The position numbers and the translations under genes were made by a program. A DNA stretch of 64,000 bases from contig JAMXLM010000015.1 of NCBI GenBank assembly GCA_024280995.1, positions 1-64,000 of the forward strand, written 5' to 3'. Origin of the DNA: Candidatus Dormiibacterota bacterium. Its GTDB lineage: Bacteria; Chloroflexota; Dormibacteria; Dormibacterales; Dormibacteraceae. Of this stretch, positions 54,543 through 63,212 are shown in pieces (position 1 is the stretch's first letter; each line of letters opens with the position of its first letter). The notes under the pieces are model-generated. The model searched no databases. It worked only from the letters and a program-made list of their open reading frames with translations, and had not been told where the DNA came from.

Positions 54543-55043
54543 ATGGCGCCGTACGACCCGCGCGACTGGCACGACTTTTATGTGATGGCCGGCGGGGCTG
54601 CCGCGGCGCTCACCGGTTTGCTTTTCGTCGCGATGTCACTGCACTCCGGTGCGATCCTGCGCCACCCCCTGTACGGCAGCCGAGCCGTGGGCACCCTGAT
54701 CTCGCTGATGACGATCCTCTTCATCTCCGGCGCCGTGCTCATCCCCGGCCAGTCGGCTCTCGCCATCGGAATCGAGGTCGGTGTCTTCGCCCTTTACCAC
54801 CTGATCGCCAGCTACCGAGAGGTGCGACGGATGCGCCCCTCAGACTTTGCGAGCCTCTCTCTACGACGGAGAGTTTTAGAACTTGCCGGTGCATCGGTCT
54901 GGATCGTCCTGTTCGTCACGGCCGCCGTCAGCCTGATGGTGGGCGCGGGCGGTGGGTTTTACATCCTCGCCGCGGTAATGCCGTTCATGTTCGGCTGGAA
55001 CGGGTACGTAGCCTGGGTTCTGCTGACCGAGGTTTCGGACTAG
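54543..55043 (+). CDS. Four-helix membrane protein of unknown function
   Basis: A 166-residue membrane protein with about four helices: VMAGGAAAALTGLLFVAMSL, TLISLMTILFISGAVLIPGQ, ASVWIVLFVTAAVSLMVGAG and ILAAVMPFMFGWNGYVAWVL. The N-terminal WHDFYVMAGGAAAALTGLLF pattern is common to a broad family of small bacterial membrane proteins, some annotated as modulators of FtsH. No catalytic motif. Single gene. Confidence 0.75.
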   Translation: MAPYDPRDWHDFYVMAGGAAAALTGLLFVAMSLHSGAILRHPLYGSRAVGTLISLMTILFISGAVLIPGQSALAIGIEVGVFALYHLIASYREVRRMRPSDFASLSLRRRVLELAGASVWIVLFVTAAVSLMVGAGGGFYILAAVMPFMFGWNGYVAWVLLTEVSD

Positions 55044-55146
55044 AGCAGCCGGCAACACCAACGGGCTCTGCCGTCAACCTCGGGCGGGGGCGTCGTCTCC
55101 CACAAAGCGGTATCGGGTCTGGCTGAACGGACTTTCAGCTGGACGT

Positions 55147-55923
55147 CTAGGCCAGCGTCAGTCCGCCGTCGATCGTCAGCACGGATCCGGTGATGTAGCT
55201 CGCCGCGTCTGAGGCCAGGAAGGCGACCGCGCGGGCGACCTCGTCCGGCGTGCCGATGCGGGCCATCGGCGTCCGGCTCTTGAGAGCGCCGGCGGTGCTC
55301 TCCTCTTTCCAGAGCGCTTCCGCGAAGCGCGTCTGGATGACTCCCGGGGCGACCGCGTTCAAACGGATCTTGCGGTCCGCGAGCTCGAACGCCAGCTGTT
55401 TCGTCAGCTGAATCAGCGCGGCTTTCGAGACACCGTATGTGCCCAGGCCGGCGGACGGATGCAGCCCGGCCGTGCTCGCGATGGTCACGATCGAGCCGCC
55501 GTGCTCGTACATCCACGCCCTGGTCACCGCCTGGATCAGCAGGAACGCGCCGCGGACGTTGACCTCGAAGACCTTGTCCCACGCACCGATGTCGATGTCC
55601 ACGGTGCTCCCCATGTAGGGGTTCGTGCCCGCATTCACGATCAAGATGTCGATCGCGCCGAACCGATCCATCGCCGTCTTCACGAGCCGGTCGATGTCTT
55701 CCTGCCGGCCCGCGTGGGCGGCCAGGCCGATAACACTTTCGCCGCCGTTCGAGTTGAGCCGCGCGACCGCATCGTCGAGCTCTTCCTTCCTGCGGCTCGA
55801 GACGACGACCCGGGCGCCTCGCGCCGCAAGTTCCTGAGCCGTTGCAAAACCGATGCCCCTGCTGCCGCCGGTGACGATGGCGACTCGACCCTCCAGCTCG
55901 GCGCGCCCCACGCCAGAGAGCAT
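55147..55923 (-). CDS. Short-chain dehydrogenase/reductase
   Basis: A 258-residue classical SDR from ATG 55923. NAD(P) loop VTGGSRGIGFATAQ near residue 14, NAG at VNAGTNPYMG, catalytic Ser in IASTAGLHPS and the active site YGVSK (Tyr near 162, Lys near 166), and the C-terminal ASYITGSVLTIDGG that marks FabG-like SDRs. It oxidises or reduces a hydroxyl/keto group. A longer upstream frame overlaps the FMN oxidase gene and was not used. Last gene of the minus-strand catabolic region. Confidence 0.93.
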   Translation of the reverse strand: MLSGVGRAELEGRVAIVTGGSRGIGFATAQELAARGARVVVSSRRKEELDDAVARLNSNGGESVIGLAAHAGRQEDIDRLVKTAMDRFGAIDILIVNAGTNPYMGSTVDIDIGAWDKVFEVNVRGAFLLIQAVTRAWMYEHGGSIVTIASTAGLHPSAGLGTYGVSKAALIQLTKQLAFELADRKIRLNAVAPGVIQTRFAEALWKEESTAGALKSRTPMARIGTPDEVARAVAFLASDAASYITGSVLTIDGGLTLA

Positions 55924-55969
55924 ATCCCTCGCTCCGACTGACCCCTTGGATCCTTCGCCGGTCGGTAGG

Positions 55970-56995
55970 TTAGCTGCCGGTTCTCCTGGGCAAGTGCAGC
56001 ACCGACGCATCGATGTCGGGGACGGTGGGGCATCCGGTGATGCTCATCACACGCTCGAGCTCCTCCTGGAGCAGCGTCATCATCCGCCTTACACCGTCGC
56101 GCCCGTCAGCCGCGCAGGCGACCACGAGCTGGGCCGCCATCCCGACCCCCTGCGCGCCGAGCGCAAGCGCCTTGAATACGTCCGCGCCGCGGCGGAAGCC
56201 CGAATCGGCGAGCACGACCAGGTCGGGGACCGCTTTGCGGATCGCAGGCAGCATCTCCAGCACCGGCACCGTGTAGTCGATGGTCTCGCCACCGTGGTTG
56301 CTCACGACGATGGCAGCCGCCCCCATGTCGCGGGCCGCGACCGCGTCGTCGACGCTCAGCACACCCTTCACCACGAAGGGAAGAGGCGTTCCGCGGATGT
56401 AGCCGGCGACATCCTCGCGGCTTCGGTAGCCGAGGTATGGAGGTCCAGGCACCTCGTCCCACGCCTTCTCCAGGAACATCGCGTCGATGTCCATGCCGAC
56501 CGCGACGCACCCGAGCGAGCGCGCGGACTCGAGACCGCGGAAGACCCTTTCCTCGTCGGCATACGGCTTGACAATGTGAATGACGGGCGCGCCCTGGTCG
56601 ACGATCCGGCCGAGCTCGTCGTGACTGACGTCGCCGGTCGACATCATGCTGCCGGCGTCGGCGAGCCCGCGGGCGATCTGCTCCAGGTACGGCGTCTCCC
56701 ATGGTCCGAGGCGCTTCAGGATCCGTGACTCGCACACCGCGGAGGCGATGATGGGCGCGCGCAGCGCCTGGCCGAACAATTCCGTCTTCGCGCTCGCGGG
56801 CCGGCTGCCGAGGATCCGCATCTCGAGCGTGATGGCCGCCATGTACTCGCGGTTCAGCCGGGTGCCCGTTCGCGTCTCCGAGCCCAGATCGAGATAGGGC
56901 TCCATGCCGATGCCGCGGATGCGGACCAGGGCGCGCTCGACGAGCTCGTTGTAGCGCATTGCGTCGACCGTGACCTCAGCGGTCGACTCGGTCAT
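55970..56995 (-). CDS. FMN-dependent alpha-hydroxy-acid oxidase/dehydrogenase
   Basis: A 341-residue FMN TIM-barrel enzyme of the lactate oxidase/glycolate oxidase family. APIIASAVCESRILKRLGPW near residue 80, FVVKGVLSVDDAVAARDMGA near 215, the catalytic-His/FMN segment VVSNHGGETIDYT near 238, and VLADSGFRRGADVFKALALG near 268 are all present. It oxidises the alpha-carbon of a 2-hydroxy acid to the 2-oxo acid. It is shorter than the usual 360-390 residues, mostly at the N-terminus. The biotin-carrier gene overlaps its start by 4 bp, so the two are coupled. Confidence 0.9.
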   Translation of the reverse strand: MTESTAEVTVDAMRYNELVERALVRIRGIGMEPYLDLGSETRTGTRLNREYMAAITLEMRILGSRPASAKTELFGQALRAPIIASAVCESRILKRLGPWETPYLEQIARGLADAGSMMSTGDVSHDELGRIVDQGAPVIHIVKPYADEERVFRGLESARSLGCVAVGMDIDAMFLEKAWDEVPGPPYLGYRSREDVAGYIRGTPLPFVVKGVLSVDDAVAARDMGAAAIVVSNHGGETIDYTVPVLEMLPAIRKAVPDLVVLADSGFRRGADVFKALALGAQGVGMAAQLVVACAADGRDGVRRMMTLLQEELERVMSITGCPTVPDIDASVLHLPRRTGS

Positions 56996-57204
56996 GCCAG
57001 CACCACCAGCACCTGGTTCTCCGCAACCACTTCCGTCTCCTTGACCTTCACTTCATGAACGGTGCCTGCCCGAGGTGCGACGACCGGGATCTCCATCTTC
57101 ATGGACTCGAGGATGATCAGCTCCTGGTCCACCTCGACGCTGTCGCCGGTCTTGACCAGGACCTTCCACACCGTGCCGACGAGCTCGGCCTTGACCTCGG
57201 TCAC
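56992..57204 (-). CDS. Stand-alone biotin carrier (BCCP-like) domain
   Basis: A 70-residue protein that is only a biotinyl/lipoyl domain: the ESMKMEIPV loop has the biotin-accepting Lys 36, with the paired strands TVWKVLVKTGDSVEVDQELI before and AGTVHEVKVKETEVVAENQV after. Such mini-BCCPs move carboxybiotin in acyl-CoA or oxaloacetate-type carboxylases. None of the genes in this region encodes a biotin carboxylase or carboxyltransferase, so the partner is elsewhere or the protein has another role. Coupled to the FMN oxidase downstream. Confidence 0.92.
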   Translation of the reverse strand: MTEVKAELVGTVWKVLVKTGDSVEVDQELIILESMKMEIPVVAPRAGTVHEVKVKETEVVAENQVLVVLA

Positions 57205-57390
57205 GTGCTCACCGGCCCTCGGGGACGGCGACCGGCGCCGTCGACGGATCTTTGGCCCCCATGCGCCCGCATCCGGGCGTCAACTCCTGCGCTTCTCGCT
57301 CACGCATCAACGGATGCGCTCGCTGCGATGCTCGTCGCTTCCTTCGGCTGCGGCCACCTGGATGGCCAAATCTCTCGCCGCCGGCACCAG

Positions 57391-58185
57391 TCACCGCCCC
57401 TTGAACTCGGGCTTGCGCTTCTCGAAGAACGCTCTCCGCCCCTCGGCCGAATCCTCCGTCAGCGTCACGAGCGTCACCTGGCCGTGCAGGTATTCCAGCG
57501 CCGCTTTCAGGTCCATGTCCCACTGGTGATAGAAGGCGTCGCGGCCCAGACGCATGATGGCGGTCGACTTCTCGGCCAGCTTCGCCGCCAGCGCGCGCGT
57601 CTCCTCGTCGAGCGCGCCTGCCGAGGTGACGCGGTTCACCATGCCAAATCCGTGCAGCTGCTCGGCGCTCCAGCGATCGCCCAGCATCACCATCTCGAGC
57701 ACCACGTTCTGGGGCAGCTTCCGGCACAGGAACGCTTGGATCATCATCGGCCAGACCCCGACGTTGATCTCCGGCGTCCCGAAGGTCGCCGTGTCGACCG
57801 AGACCATGAGGTCACATGCGCAGGCGAGCCCGAACCCGCCCGCCAGGGCATGCCCGTTGATGCGGCCCACGATCGGCTTGCCGAGCTCCGTCATCTCGAG
57901 GAAGAGCTCGACCAGCCCGTGCCGGCCGAAGTGGAGGTCGAGCACCGACTGCTCGCCCGAGAAGGCGCTCAGGTCGGCGCCCGCGCAGAAGGCGCGGTCC
58001 CCGGCGCCGGTCAGCACGACGGCGGCCACGTCGTGCTCGCCTTTGCACCATGCGAACGCGCTGCGCAGGTCGCGGATCATGGCGCCGGAAAGCGGGTTTC
58101 GCTGGTCGGGCCGGTTCAGGGTGATGGTCGCGACCGCGCCGTCGCCGTCGAGCAGGACCTCTGTCAGCTCGGGACGCGGTGTCAC
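57391..58185 (-). CDS. Enoyl-CoA hydratase/isomerase family protein
   Basis: A 264-residue crotonase-fold enzyme. N-terminal ITLNRPDQRNPLSGAMIRDL, the oxyanion loop AFCAGADLSAFSG near residue 65, GRINGHALAGGFGLACACDL near 108 and FGTPEINVGVWPM near 135, where the catalytic acidic residue of hydratases lies (Glu in PEIN). It ends in KPEFKGR, the usual crotonase tail. It hydrates or isomerises an enoyl-CoA. Separated from the biotin carrier gene by 185 bp with no gene in between. Part of the catabolic region with SDR and FMN oxidase. Confidence 0.93.
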   Translation of the reverse strand: MTPRPELTEVLLDGDGAVATITLNRPDQRNPLSGAMIRDLRSAFAWCKGEHDVAAVVLTGAGDRAFCAGADLSAFSGEQSVLDLHFGRHGLVELFLEMTELGKPIVGRINGHALAGGFGLACACDLMVSVDTATFGTPEINVGVWPMMIQAFLCRKLPQNVVLEMVMLGDRWSAEQLHGFGMVNRVTSAGALDEETRALAAKLAEKSTAIMRLGRDAFYHQWDMDLKAALEYLHGQVTLVTLTEDSAEGRRAFFEKRKPEFKGR

Positions 58186-58261
58186 GACAACTCAATCCCA
58201 GCGCGCTCGAGGGCCGAACATCTGGCTGTCGGCCCCCGGCGCACGTGGGAGGTGTGCGGAG

Positions 58262-59155
58262 CTAAGAGGGGTGGACCCAGTTGAGCCCGAACGTGTTGCT
58301 GTACATGCCAGGCAGCGTGGCGTTGTCGATGTTGTAGGAAATCCAGTTGTCGAGCCAGCGCCACCACAGGTAGTCGCCGGCGGGCACCGCCCAGCAGCCG
58401 AACTCGGTGGCTATGCCCTGGCCGTTGTTCCACAGCTTGGTGTTGGAGTGCTGCGCGATGAACGGCTTGGCGAGGTAGTCCTCGACCAGGCAGGCGTCGG
58501 CCTTCCCGGTCGCGACCGACAGCAGCGCTTCGTCCTGGGCGAGCGGAGTGACCGTGGCCTTTGGGAAGAGAAGCTGCGCACGGAAGAATGCGGTCGACGC
58601 GGTGAGCGCTGTGATCTTCTTGCCGGGCTGGTTGAGCTCCTGGATCGAGGCGTAGTTGCTGTTCGAGGTGACCATCAGGATCTGCGTGTAGGGGACATAG
58701 CCCTTGGTGAAGTTGAGGACCAGCGCGCGCTTGGGCGTGTTCACAAGGCCGGCGCTGACGACGTCTGCCTTGCCCGACTGCACGTTGGCGATGCTGGCGG
58801 CGTTGTCCGGAACGTCGATGATGTTGAGCTTCACGTTCAGGTCCTTGGACACCATGGTCAGCACGTCGATGTCGTAGCCGGCGGGCTTGCCGGTGGTCTT
58901 GTCCTTGTAGAACTCAGGGGGATACAAGAGCGACGTCGTCACGTTCAGCTGCCCTCGGTCCTGCACCTTCTTGAGGAGCGAATCGGAGCTGCTCGTGGAG
59001 CCGGTGCTTGCGTTTCCGCCCGTCGAGCATGCGGCGAGCGCGGCGCCGGCGACGGTCAGCGCGGCCGAGCCGAGCAGTCCTCGGCGAGAGATTCGCGAAA
59101 GTCGCGATGGGGAATCGGGTTTGTCCGCTGCCTCGACTTCCAGCTCTTCCGACAT
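58262..59155 (-). CDS. Amino-acid-type ABC transporter substrate-binding lipoprotein
   Basis: A 297-residue family 3 solute-binding protein. The N-terminus has a twin-arginine-like SRRGLLGSAALTVAGAALAA ending in a lipobox LAAC (Cys near residue 43), so it is probably exported by Tat and lipid-anchored. The mature domain has GQLNVTTSLLYPPEFYKDKT, then GKPAGYDIDVLTMVSKDLNV, and GKADVVSAGLVNTPKRALVL, the standard SBP_bac_3 pattern. It delivers a polar amino-acid-like substrate to the permease encoded 30 bp upstream. Ligand unknown. Confidence 0.93.
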   Translation of the reverse strand: MSEELEVEAADKPDSPSRLSRISRRGLLGSAALTVAGAALAACSTGGNASTGSTSSSDSLLKKVQDRGQLNVTTSLLYPPEFYKDKTTGKPAGYDIDVLTMVSKDLNVKLNIIDVPDNAASIANVQSGKADVVSAGLVNTPKRALVLNFTKGYVPYTQILMVTSNSNYASIQELNQPGKKITALTASTAFFRAQLLFPKATVTPLAQDEALLSVATGKADACLVEDYLAKPFIAQHSNTKLWNNGQGIATEFGCWAVPAGDYLWWRWLDNWISYNIDNATLPGMYSNTFGLNWVHPS

Positions 59156-59185
59156 ACCTTTATGTACCTCCCATACTTTTCGGCT

Positions 59186-59938
59186 TCAGGCTGCCGCTTC
59201 GAGCGGCTTCTTGCTACGCGAAACGCGGCGGGTCTGAAGGCTCAAGCTGCGCGCCGCGCGGCGCTCGACGAGCGAGGCGATCGGCGAGATGATCAGAGCC
59301 AGAGCGATGTAGATGCCCATCGCGGCGGTGTAGAGCTCGAATGGGCGGAAGCTCAGCGAGACCGCGATCTGGCTCTGGCGCATGATCTCGTTGAGGCCGA
59401 TGATCCCGATGAGAGACGAGTCCTTGGTGATGCCGATGAAGTTGCTCGCCAGCGGCGGAATGATGATTCGCCATGCCTGGGGCCATATGACTCTTGCAAA
59501 CGCCCGCGATCTGCTGAGTCCGGTCGACATCGCGGCTTCGCCTTGTCCCTTGTCGATTGCCTGCAGCGCGGCGCGATAGATCTCCGCGAGCCACGCGGAG
59601 TACTGCAGGGTGAGGCAGATGGTGCCTGCCGCGAACGCGTCGACGTTCAGCCCTGCCACCAGGGCCACTCCGTAGTACATCCAGAGGATGAAAACCAGGA
59701 GCGGAATCGCGCGCATCACCGCGATGTACACGAGAGCCACGGTGGCAAGCGGCTTGAAGCGGGACATCCTGATCAAAGCGAGCGGCAGCCCGAAGATCAT
59801 CGCCAGCGCCATCGAGACGGCCGCGATCTTCAGAGTCAGAAGCAGGCCTTCCCACAGCCAGTATCGGTACTCCCAGACCACGTTCCACGCGAATTGATAG
59901 TCGGTGGGATTCCAACTCACGGGCGAAGGTTCGTCCAA
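59186..59938 (-). CDS. Amino-acid-type ABC transporter permease
   Basis: A 250-residue permease of the HisM/GlnP family. It has about five helices, starting with WLWEGLLLTLKIAAVSMALA and FRAIP-like MRAIPLLVFILWMYY, and the EAA coupling loop GQGEAAMSTGLSRSRAFARV then IWPQAWRIIIPPL, which contacts the ATPase. Its start is 53 bp from the stop of the ATPase gene at 59992, with a candidate operator in between, so it begins a separately controlled unit with the binding protein. Confidence 0.94.
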   Translation of the reverse strand: MDEPSPVSWNPTDYQFAWNVVWEYRYWLWEGLLLTLKIAAVSMALAMIFGLPLALIRMSRFKPLATVALVYIAVMRAIPLLVFILWMYYGVALVAGLNVDAFAAGTICLTLQYSAWLAEIYRAALQAIDKGQGEAAMSTGLSRSRAFARVIWPQAWRIIIPPLASNFIGITKDSSLIGIIGLNEIMRQSQIAVSLSFRPFELYTAAMGIYIALALIISPIASLVERRAARSLSLQTRRVSRSKKPLEAAA

Positions 59939-59965
59939 ACCACGCCCGTTGTCAAGATCAAAATC

Positions 59966-59980
59966 TAACGAGCGTTCGTT
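59966..59980. promoter_or_regulatory. Catabolic-regulon operator, site 1
   Basis: TAACGAGCGTTCGTT contains the inverted repeat AACGA-N4-TCGTT. It lies 28 bp before the permease start and differs by one base from the site at 63969-63983 before the SDR gene. Palindromes of this form are typical of TetR-family repressors. Confidence 0.6.
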
Positions 59981-59991
59981 TTGTTTTGCGG

Positions 59992-60765
59992 CTAGAGGAC
60001 GGCTTCGAGGAAGGCCTTGGTGCGCGCTTCCTGCGGCGCGGACAGGATCTCCTTGCCTCCCGACTCGGCGATGACGCCGTCCGAGATGAAGAGCAGCCTG
60101 TCGCCCACGCGGCGGGCGAACCCCATCTCATGGGTCACGACCACCATCGTCATTCCTTCTCGCGCCAGCCGTTCCATGACGCCGAGCACCTCCCCGATGA
60201 GTTCGGGGTCGAGGGCGGACGTCGGCTCGTCAAACAGCATCAGCTTGGGATCCATCGCCAGGGCGCGCGCTATGGCCACCCGCTGCTGCTGGCCGCCGGA
60301 GAGTTGGGCGGGGTAGTGGTCGGTGCGGTCTTTCAGGCCGACTTCGGCCAGACAGGCTTCCGCCTTCTTCCGAGCGACCTTGCCCGACATCCTCTTGACG
60401 TCGGTCAGGGCGAGCGTGACGTTGTGCAGCGCGTCGAGATGGGGGTAGAGGTTGAATCGCTGAAACACCATGCCGATCTGGCTGCGCAGCTGCTGCAGCA
60501 CGCGATGGCGATTGAGCATGTTGTCCTTCGGCGGGAAGTACTGCTTCCCCTCGAACGTCATCGTTCCCGAGTCAGGCTGCTCGAGCAGGTTCATCATCCG
60601 CAGCAGGGTGCTCTTTCCGCCTCCGCTGGGGCCGAAGATCACCACGTGCTCCCCCCTGCGGACGGTCACCGTCACGCCTTTGATCACGTCGACATGGCCG
60701 AACGACTTGTGGACGTCCGTCAGCTCGAGCAGAGGTCCAGTGCCGGAAACGACGTCGGTGCTCAA
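59992..60765 (-). CDS. Amino-acid-type ABC transporter ATP-binding protein
   Basis: A 257-residue ATPase of the GlnQ/HisP group. Walker [10 protein letters not shown] near residue 47, Q-loop [20 protein letters not shown], signature [15 protein letters not shown], Walker [15 protein letters not shown], and [16 protein letters not shown] for the H-loop, all typical of polar amino-acid importers. TTG 60765 right after the SDR stop was taken as the start; the longer frame overlaps the SDR gene. Works with the permease and binding protein, although separated from them by a candidate operator. Confidence 0.92.
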   Translation of the reverse strand: MSTDVVSGTGPLLELTDVHKSFGHVDVIKGVTVTVRRGEHVVIFGPSGGGKSTLLRMMNLLEQPDSGTMTFEGKQYFPPKDNMLNRHRVLQQLRSQIGMVFQRFNLYPHLDALHNVTLALTDVKRMSGKVARKKAEACLAEVGLKDRTDHYPAQLSGGQQQRVAIARALAMDPKLMLFDEPTSALDPELIGEVLGVMERLAREGMTMVVVTHEMGFARRVGDRLLFISDGVIAESGGKEILSAPQEARTKAFLEAVL

Positions 60766-60766
60766 C

Positions 60767-61525
60767 TCAGTAAAGGAGCCATCCGCCGTCGGCGACCAGC
60801 GTGTGGCCCGTGATGTAGCCCGCCTCGGGGGAGCACAGGAAGAGCACAACCGAGGCGATGTCGTCCGGCTGTCCGACGCGGCCCATCGGGATCCGGGCGA
60901 GCTGCCATGCCACGCCCTCTTCGCTGGCGAGTGACGTCCGGGTCATCTCGGTGGCGGTCGTCCCCGGAGCCACCGCGTTGACGTTGATGCCGTGGGGCGC
61001 AAGCTCGGCGGCGATCGAGACTGTCATCTGGCGCACGGCGCCTTTGCTCGTGTCATACGCGACCTCGGGCCTGGAAGATGACACGAACGCCGACGTGGAG
61101 GCGAAGTTGACGATCTTGCCCTGGCGCCGCGGGATCATCAGGCGCGCGGCCTCCTGGCAGCAAAAGAAGACGCCCTTGACGTTGACGCCCATCTGGCGGT
61201 CCCAATCCTCCTCCGTGTAGTCGACGAGTGCGCGGCCGACCGCGATCCCGGCGTTGTTGACGACGATGTCGACCGCGCGGTAGCTCTCCACCGCCGCGGC
61301 GAACAGCCGGTGCACGTCGTCCGATCTGGACACATCGACCTGGACGGCGCAGGCCTCGCCCCCGGCCGCGCGTATCTGTTCCGCGACCTCCTCGCCGTGA
61401 GCGGCGTTTACCTCGGCCACGACCACCCGCGCCCCCTCGCTGCCGAAGCGCGACGCGACCGCGCGGCCCATGCCGCGGCCCGCGCCGGTGACGATCGCGA
61501 CCTTGCCGTCGAAGCGGCCGGCCAA
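60767..61525 (-). CDS. Short-chain dehydrogenase/reductase
   Basis: A 252-residue classical SDR. Dinucleotide loop [15 protein letters not shown] near residue 12, NNAGIAVGR near 88, active site YDTSK (Tyr near 156, Lys near 160), and [14 protein letters not shown] at the C-terminus. FabG-like, NAD(P)-dependent. It is flanked by the ATPase gene (1-bp gap to TTG start) and the RidA gene 2 bp upstream, in a compact operon. The three SDRs in this region are different proteins, so they likely act on successive intermediates. Confidence 0.94.
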   Translation of the reverse strand: MAGRFDGKVAIVTGAGRGMGRAVASRFGSEGARVVVAEVNAAHGEEVAEQIRAAGGEACAVQVDVSRSDDVHRLFAAAVESYRAVDIVVNNAGIAVGRALVDYTEEDWDRQMGVNVKGVFFCCQEAARLMIPRRQGKIVNFASTSAFVSSSRPEVAYDTSKGAVRQMTVSIAAELAPHGINVNAVAPGTTATEMTRTSLASEEGVAWQLARIPMGRVGQPDDIASVVLFLCSPEAGYITGHTLVADGGWLLY

Positions 61526-61527
61526 GC

Positions 61528-61929
61528 TCAGCCGAGTCCCGCGACGCAGTCGATCTGGACTCTGACGACCTCGGTGCCAGGCTCGGCGGCCAGAAACCTG
61601 ACGCCCCAGGCGGTTTGCACCGGCCGTGGGTCGGGAAAGCGACTCGAGAAGACCGCCTGGATCACGTCGCTATCCGCGGCATCGGTGTACATGATCTGCG
61701 TCTTCACCACGCGGTCAAGGGAGCTGCCGCACTCGTCGAGGATGGCGGCGAGGTTGTCGATCGCCTGGTTTAGCTGACCCTCGACGCCGCCGGGGACGAG
61801 CTCGCCGCTCGCCGGGTCACGACCGGCCTGTGCTGTCACCCAGACCATGTCGCCGTCTATGTGCGCGTGGGGATACGAACCGGTCGGCTGTGGCCCGCGC
61901 TTGCTGACGATCCCGCGGTGCGAGGCCAT
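61528..61929 (-). CDS. RidA family protein (first of two)
   Basis: A 133-residue RidA/YjgF/RutC-like protein from ATG 61929. [56 protein letters not shown] and the closing [11 protein letters not shown] are the usual elements. RidA proteins hydrolyse reactive enamines/imines; in RutC-like forms they release an amine from an aminoacrylate-type intermediate. The canonical Arg near residue 107 is not obvious ([10 protein letters not shown]). The ATG shares one base with the stop of the second RidA (TGATG). Confidence 0.93.
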   Translation of the reverse strand: MASHRGIVSKRGPQPTGSYPHAHIDGDMVWVTAQAGRDPASGELVPGGVEGQLNQAIDNLAAILDECGSSLDRVVKTQIMYTDAADSDVIQAVFSSRFPDPRPVQTAWGVRFLAAEPGTEVVRVQIDCVAGLG

Positions 61930-62315
61930 CAAGCCGCCGAGGCGATGCAGTCGATCTGAACCTTCGCGCCCTTCCAGAGGAAGGCCACGCCGAAGCTCGT
62001 GCGCGCCGGAAGTGGCTCGTGAAAGCGCTCGCCGTAGATCCGGTTCATCGCGTCGAGGTCGCCCTCGTCGATGAACTCGACCTGGGCCTTGACGACCCGG
62101 TCGAGCGATGAGCCCGAGGCGAGAAGGATCGCCTCGAGGTTGTCTATCGCCTGGTTGAACTCGGCCTCGAAGCCGCCCTCCACGAACTCGCCCGTCTTCG
62201 GGTCGCGGCCGATCTGCGCGGTGACGTAGATCAGGCCGCCGTGCTCGCGCGCGTGAACGTAAGGGCCCCGCGGTATGGGCGCGCCTTCCGTGGTGATCGT
62301 CCGATCGGTGCTCAT
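61929..62315 (-). CDS. RidA family protein (second of two)
   Basis: A 128-residue RidA-like protein, a tandem paralogue of the one downstream: [57 protein letters not shown] and VQIDCIASAA. ARTSFGVAFLWKGAKVQIDC occupies the region where catalytic Arg is normally found; here it is shifted or replaced. Two adjacent, diverged RidA genes suggest heteromeric function or two imine intermediates. The LLM flavin gene precedes it by 21 bp. Confidence 0.93.
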   Translation of the reverse strand: MSTDRTITTEGAPIPRGPYVHAREHGGLIYVTAQIGRDPKTGEFVEGGFEAEFNQAIDNLEAILLASGSSLDRVVKAQVEFIDEGDLDAMNRIYGERFHEPLPARTSFGVAFLWKGAKVQIDCIASAA

Positions 62316-62336
62316 CTGACCTCCTCGAATCTCCGA

Positions 62337-63212
62337 TTAGGCGACCGCGGCCCGCAGCGTCTCGACCGCCTGCGCCGCGCCGCCGTCGTGGCTCCAATCG
62401 ACGTCGATGACGACGTCCGTCGCGCCGGCGGCCGCGAGGTCGCCCAGGCGTCCCGCCAGCTCGTCCGTCCGCCGGTCGGCGCCGGTGATGCGCGCGACGA
62501 CGCGAAACTCGCGCCGGTCGTCGCCCGCCGCCTTTCTCATGCCCGCGATCCCCGATGCAACCTTTGCCAGGTCGAGGTCGTCCATCGAGAACTGGGCGAC
62601 CCAACCATCCGCGACCCGGCCGGCCCGCTCGATTGCGCGCCGTGACATGCCCCCGACGAGCACCGGCGGCACTCGGGTCGGAACCGGGCGGCAGTAAATG
62701 GCTTCTGGCAGGCGGTAGTGGCGGCCCTCGTAAGGGCCGGCCGACCCGGTCCAGCACGCGCGCGCGATCTCCAGCCACTCGTCGAGGACCTCACCGCGCG
62801 CGTCGAAGTTTGCATCGAGCGCCTCAAACTCTTCGCGCAGCCACCCGACGCCGACGCCCAGCGCCAGCCTGCCGCGCGACAGCACGTCGATGTTGGCCGC
62901 CTGCTTGGCGAACAGCACCGGGTTGCGCATGGGCAGGATCAACACCGAGACGCCGAGCTCGGCGCGCGACGTCGCGGGCGCGATCGCGGAAAGCGCGACC
63001 ACCGGCTCGATGTAGTCGGCGTCCATCGCCCATGTGGGTCTGCCGTCGGCGGCAAACGGGTACCTGGACCTCACCTCGTGCGGAAAGACGACGTGGTCGC
63101 TCACCCATATCGAGTCGAAGCCAGCGGCTTCGAGGCGCTGGGCCATCGTCACCAGACCCAGCCGCAGCAGCGGGCCGGAGTGGGGAAGCTTGGCGCCGAG
63201 GTGGATGCTCAC
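62337..63212 (-). CDS. LLM-class flavin-dependent oxidoreductase
   Basis: A 291-residue bacterial luciferase-like flavoprotein from GTG 63212. LGAKLPHSGPLLRLGLVTMA, FDSIWVSDHVVFPHEV near residue 35, LSRGRLALGVGVGWLREEFE near 103, and VPPVLVGGMSRRAIERAGRV near 175 are family hallmarks. It probably uses FMNH2 or F420H2 for oxygenation or hydride transfer. With two RidA proteins next to it, the arrangement recalls RutA/RutC of pyrimidine ring opening, though RutB, RutD and RutE are not here. GTGA overlap with the SDR stop. Confidence 0.93.
   Translation of the reverse strand: MSIHLGAKLPHSGPLLRLGLVTMAQRLEAAGFDSIWVSDHVVFPHEVRSRYPFAADGRPTWAMDADYIEPVVALSAIAPATSRAELGVSVLILPMRNPVLFAKQAANIDVLSRGRLALGVGVGWLREEFEALDANFDARGEVLDEWLEIARACWTGSAGPYEGRHYRLPEAIYCRPVPTRVPPVLVGGMSRRAIERAGRVADGWVAQFSMDDLDLAKVASGIAGMRKAAGDDRREFRVVARITGADRRTDELAGRLGDLAAAGATDVVIDVDWSHDGGAAQAVETLRAAVA

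Noticed and set aside
57205-57390. Small gene between the biotin carrier and crotonase genes
   Set aside because: Open frames there have no start signal or recognisable sequence; the stretch is treated as intergenic.
57554-59968. 804-codon plus-strand frame
   Set aside because: It is antisense to the crotonase, binding protein and permease genes, which all have clear motifs.
61930-62778. Upstream extension of the first RidA frame
   Set aside because: It lies across the second RidA and LLM genes in another frame and is only Arg/Gly/Pro-rich.
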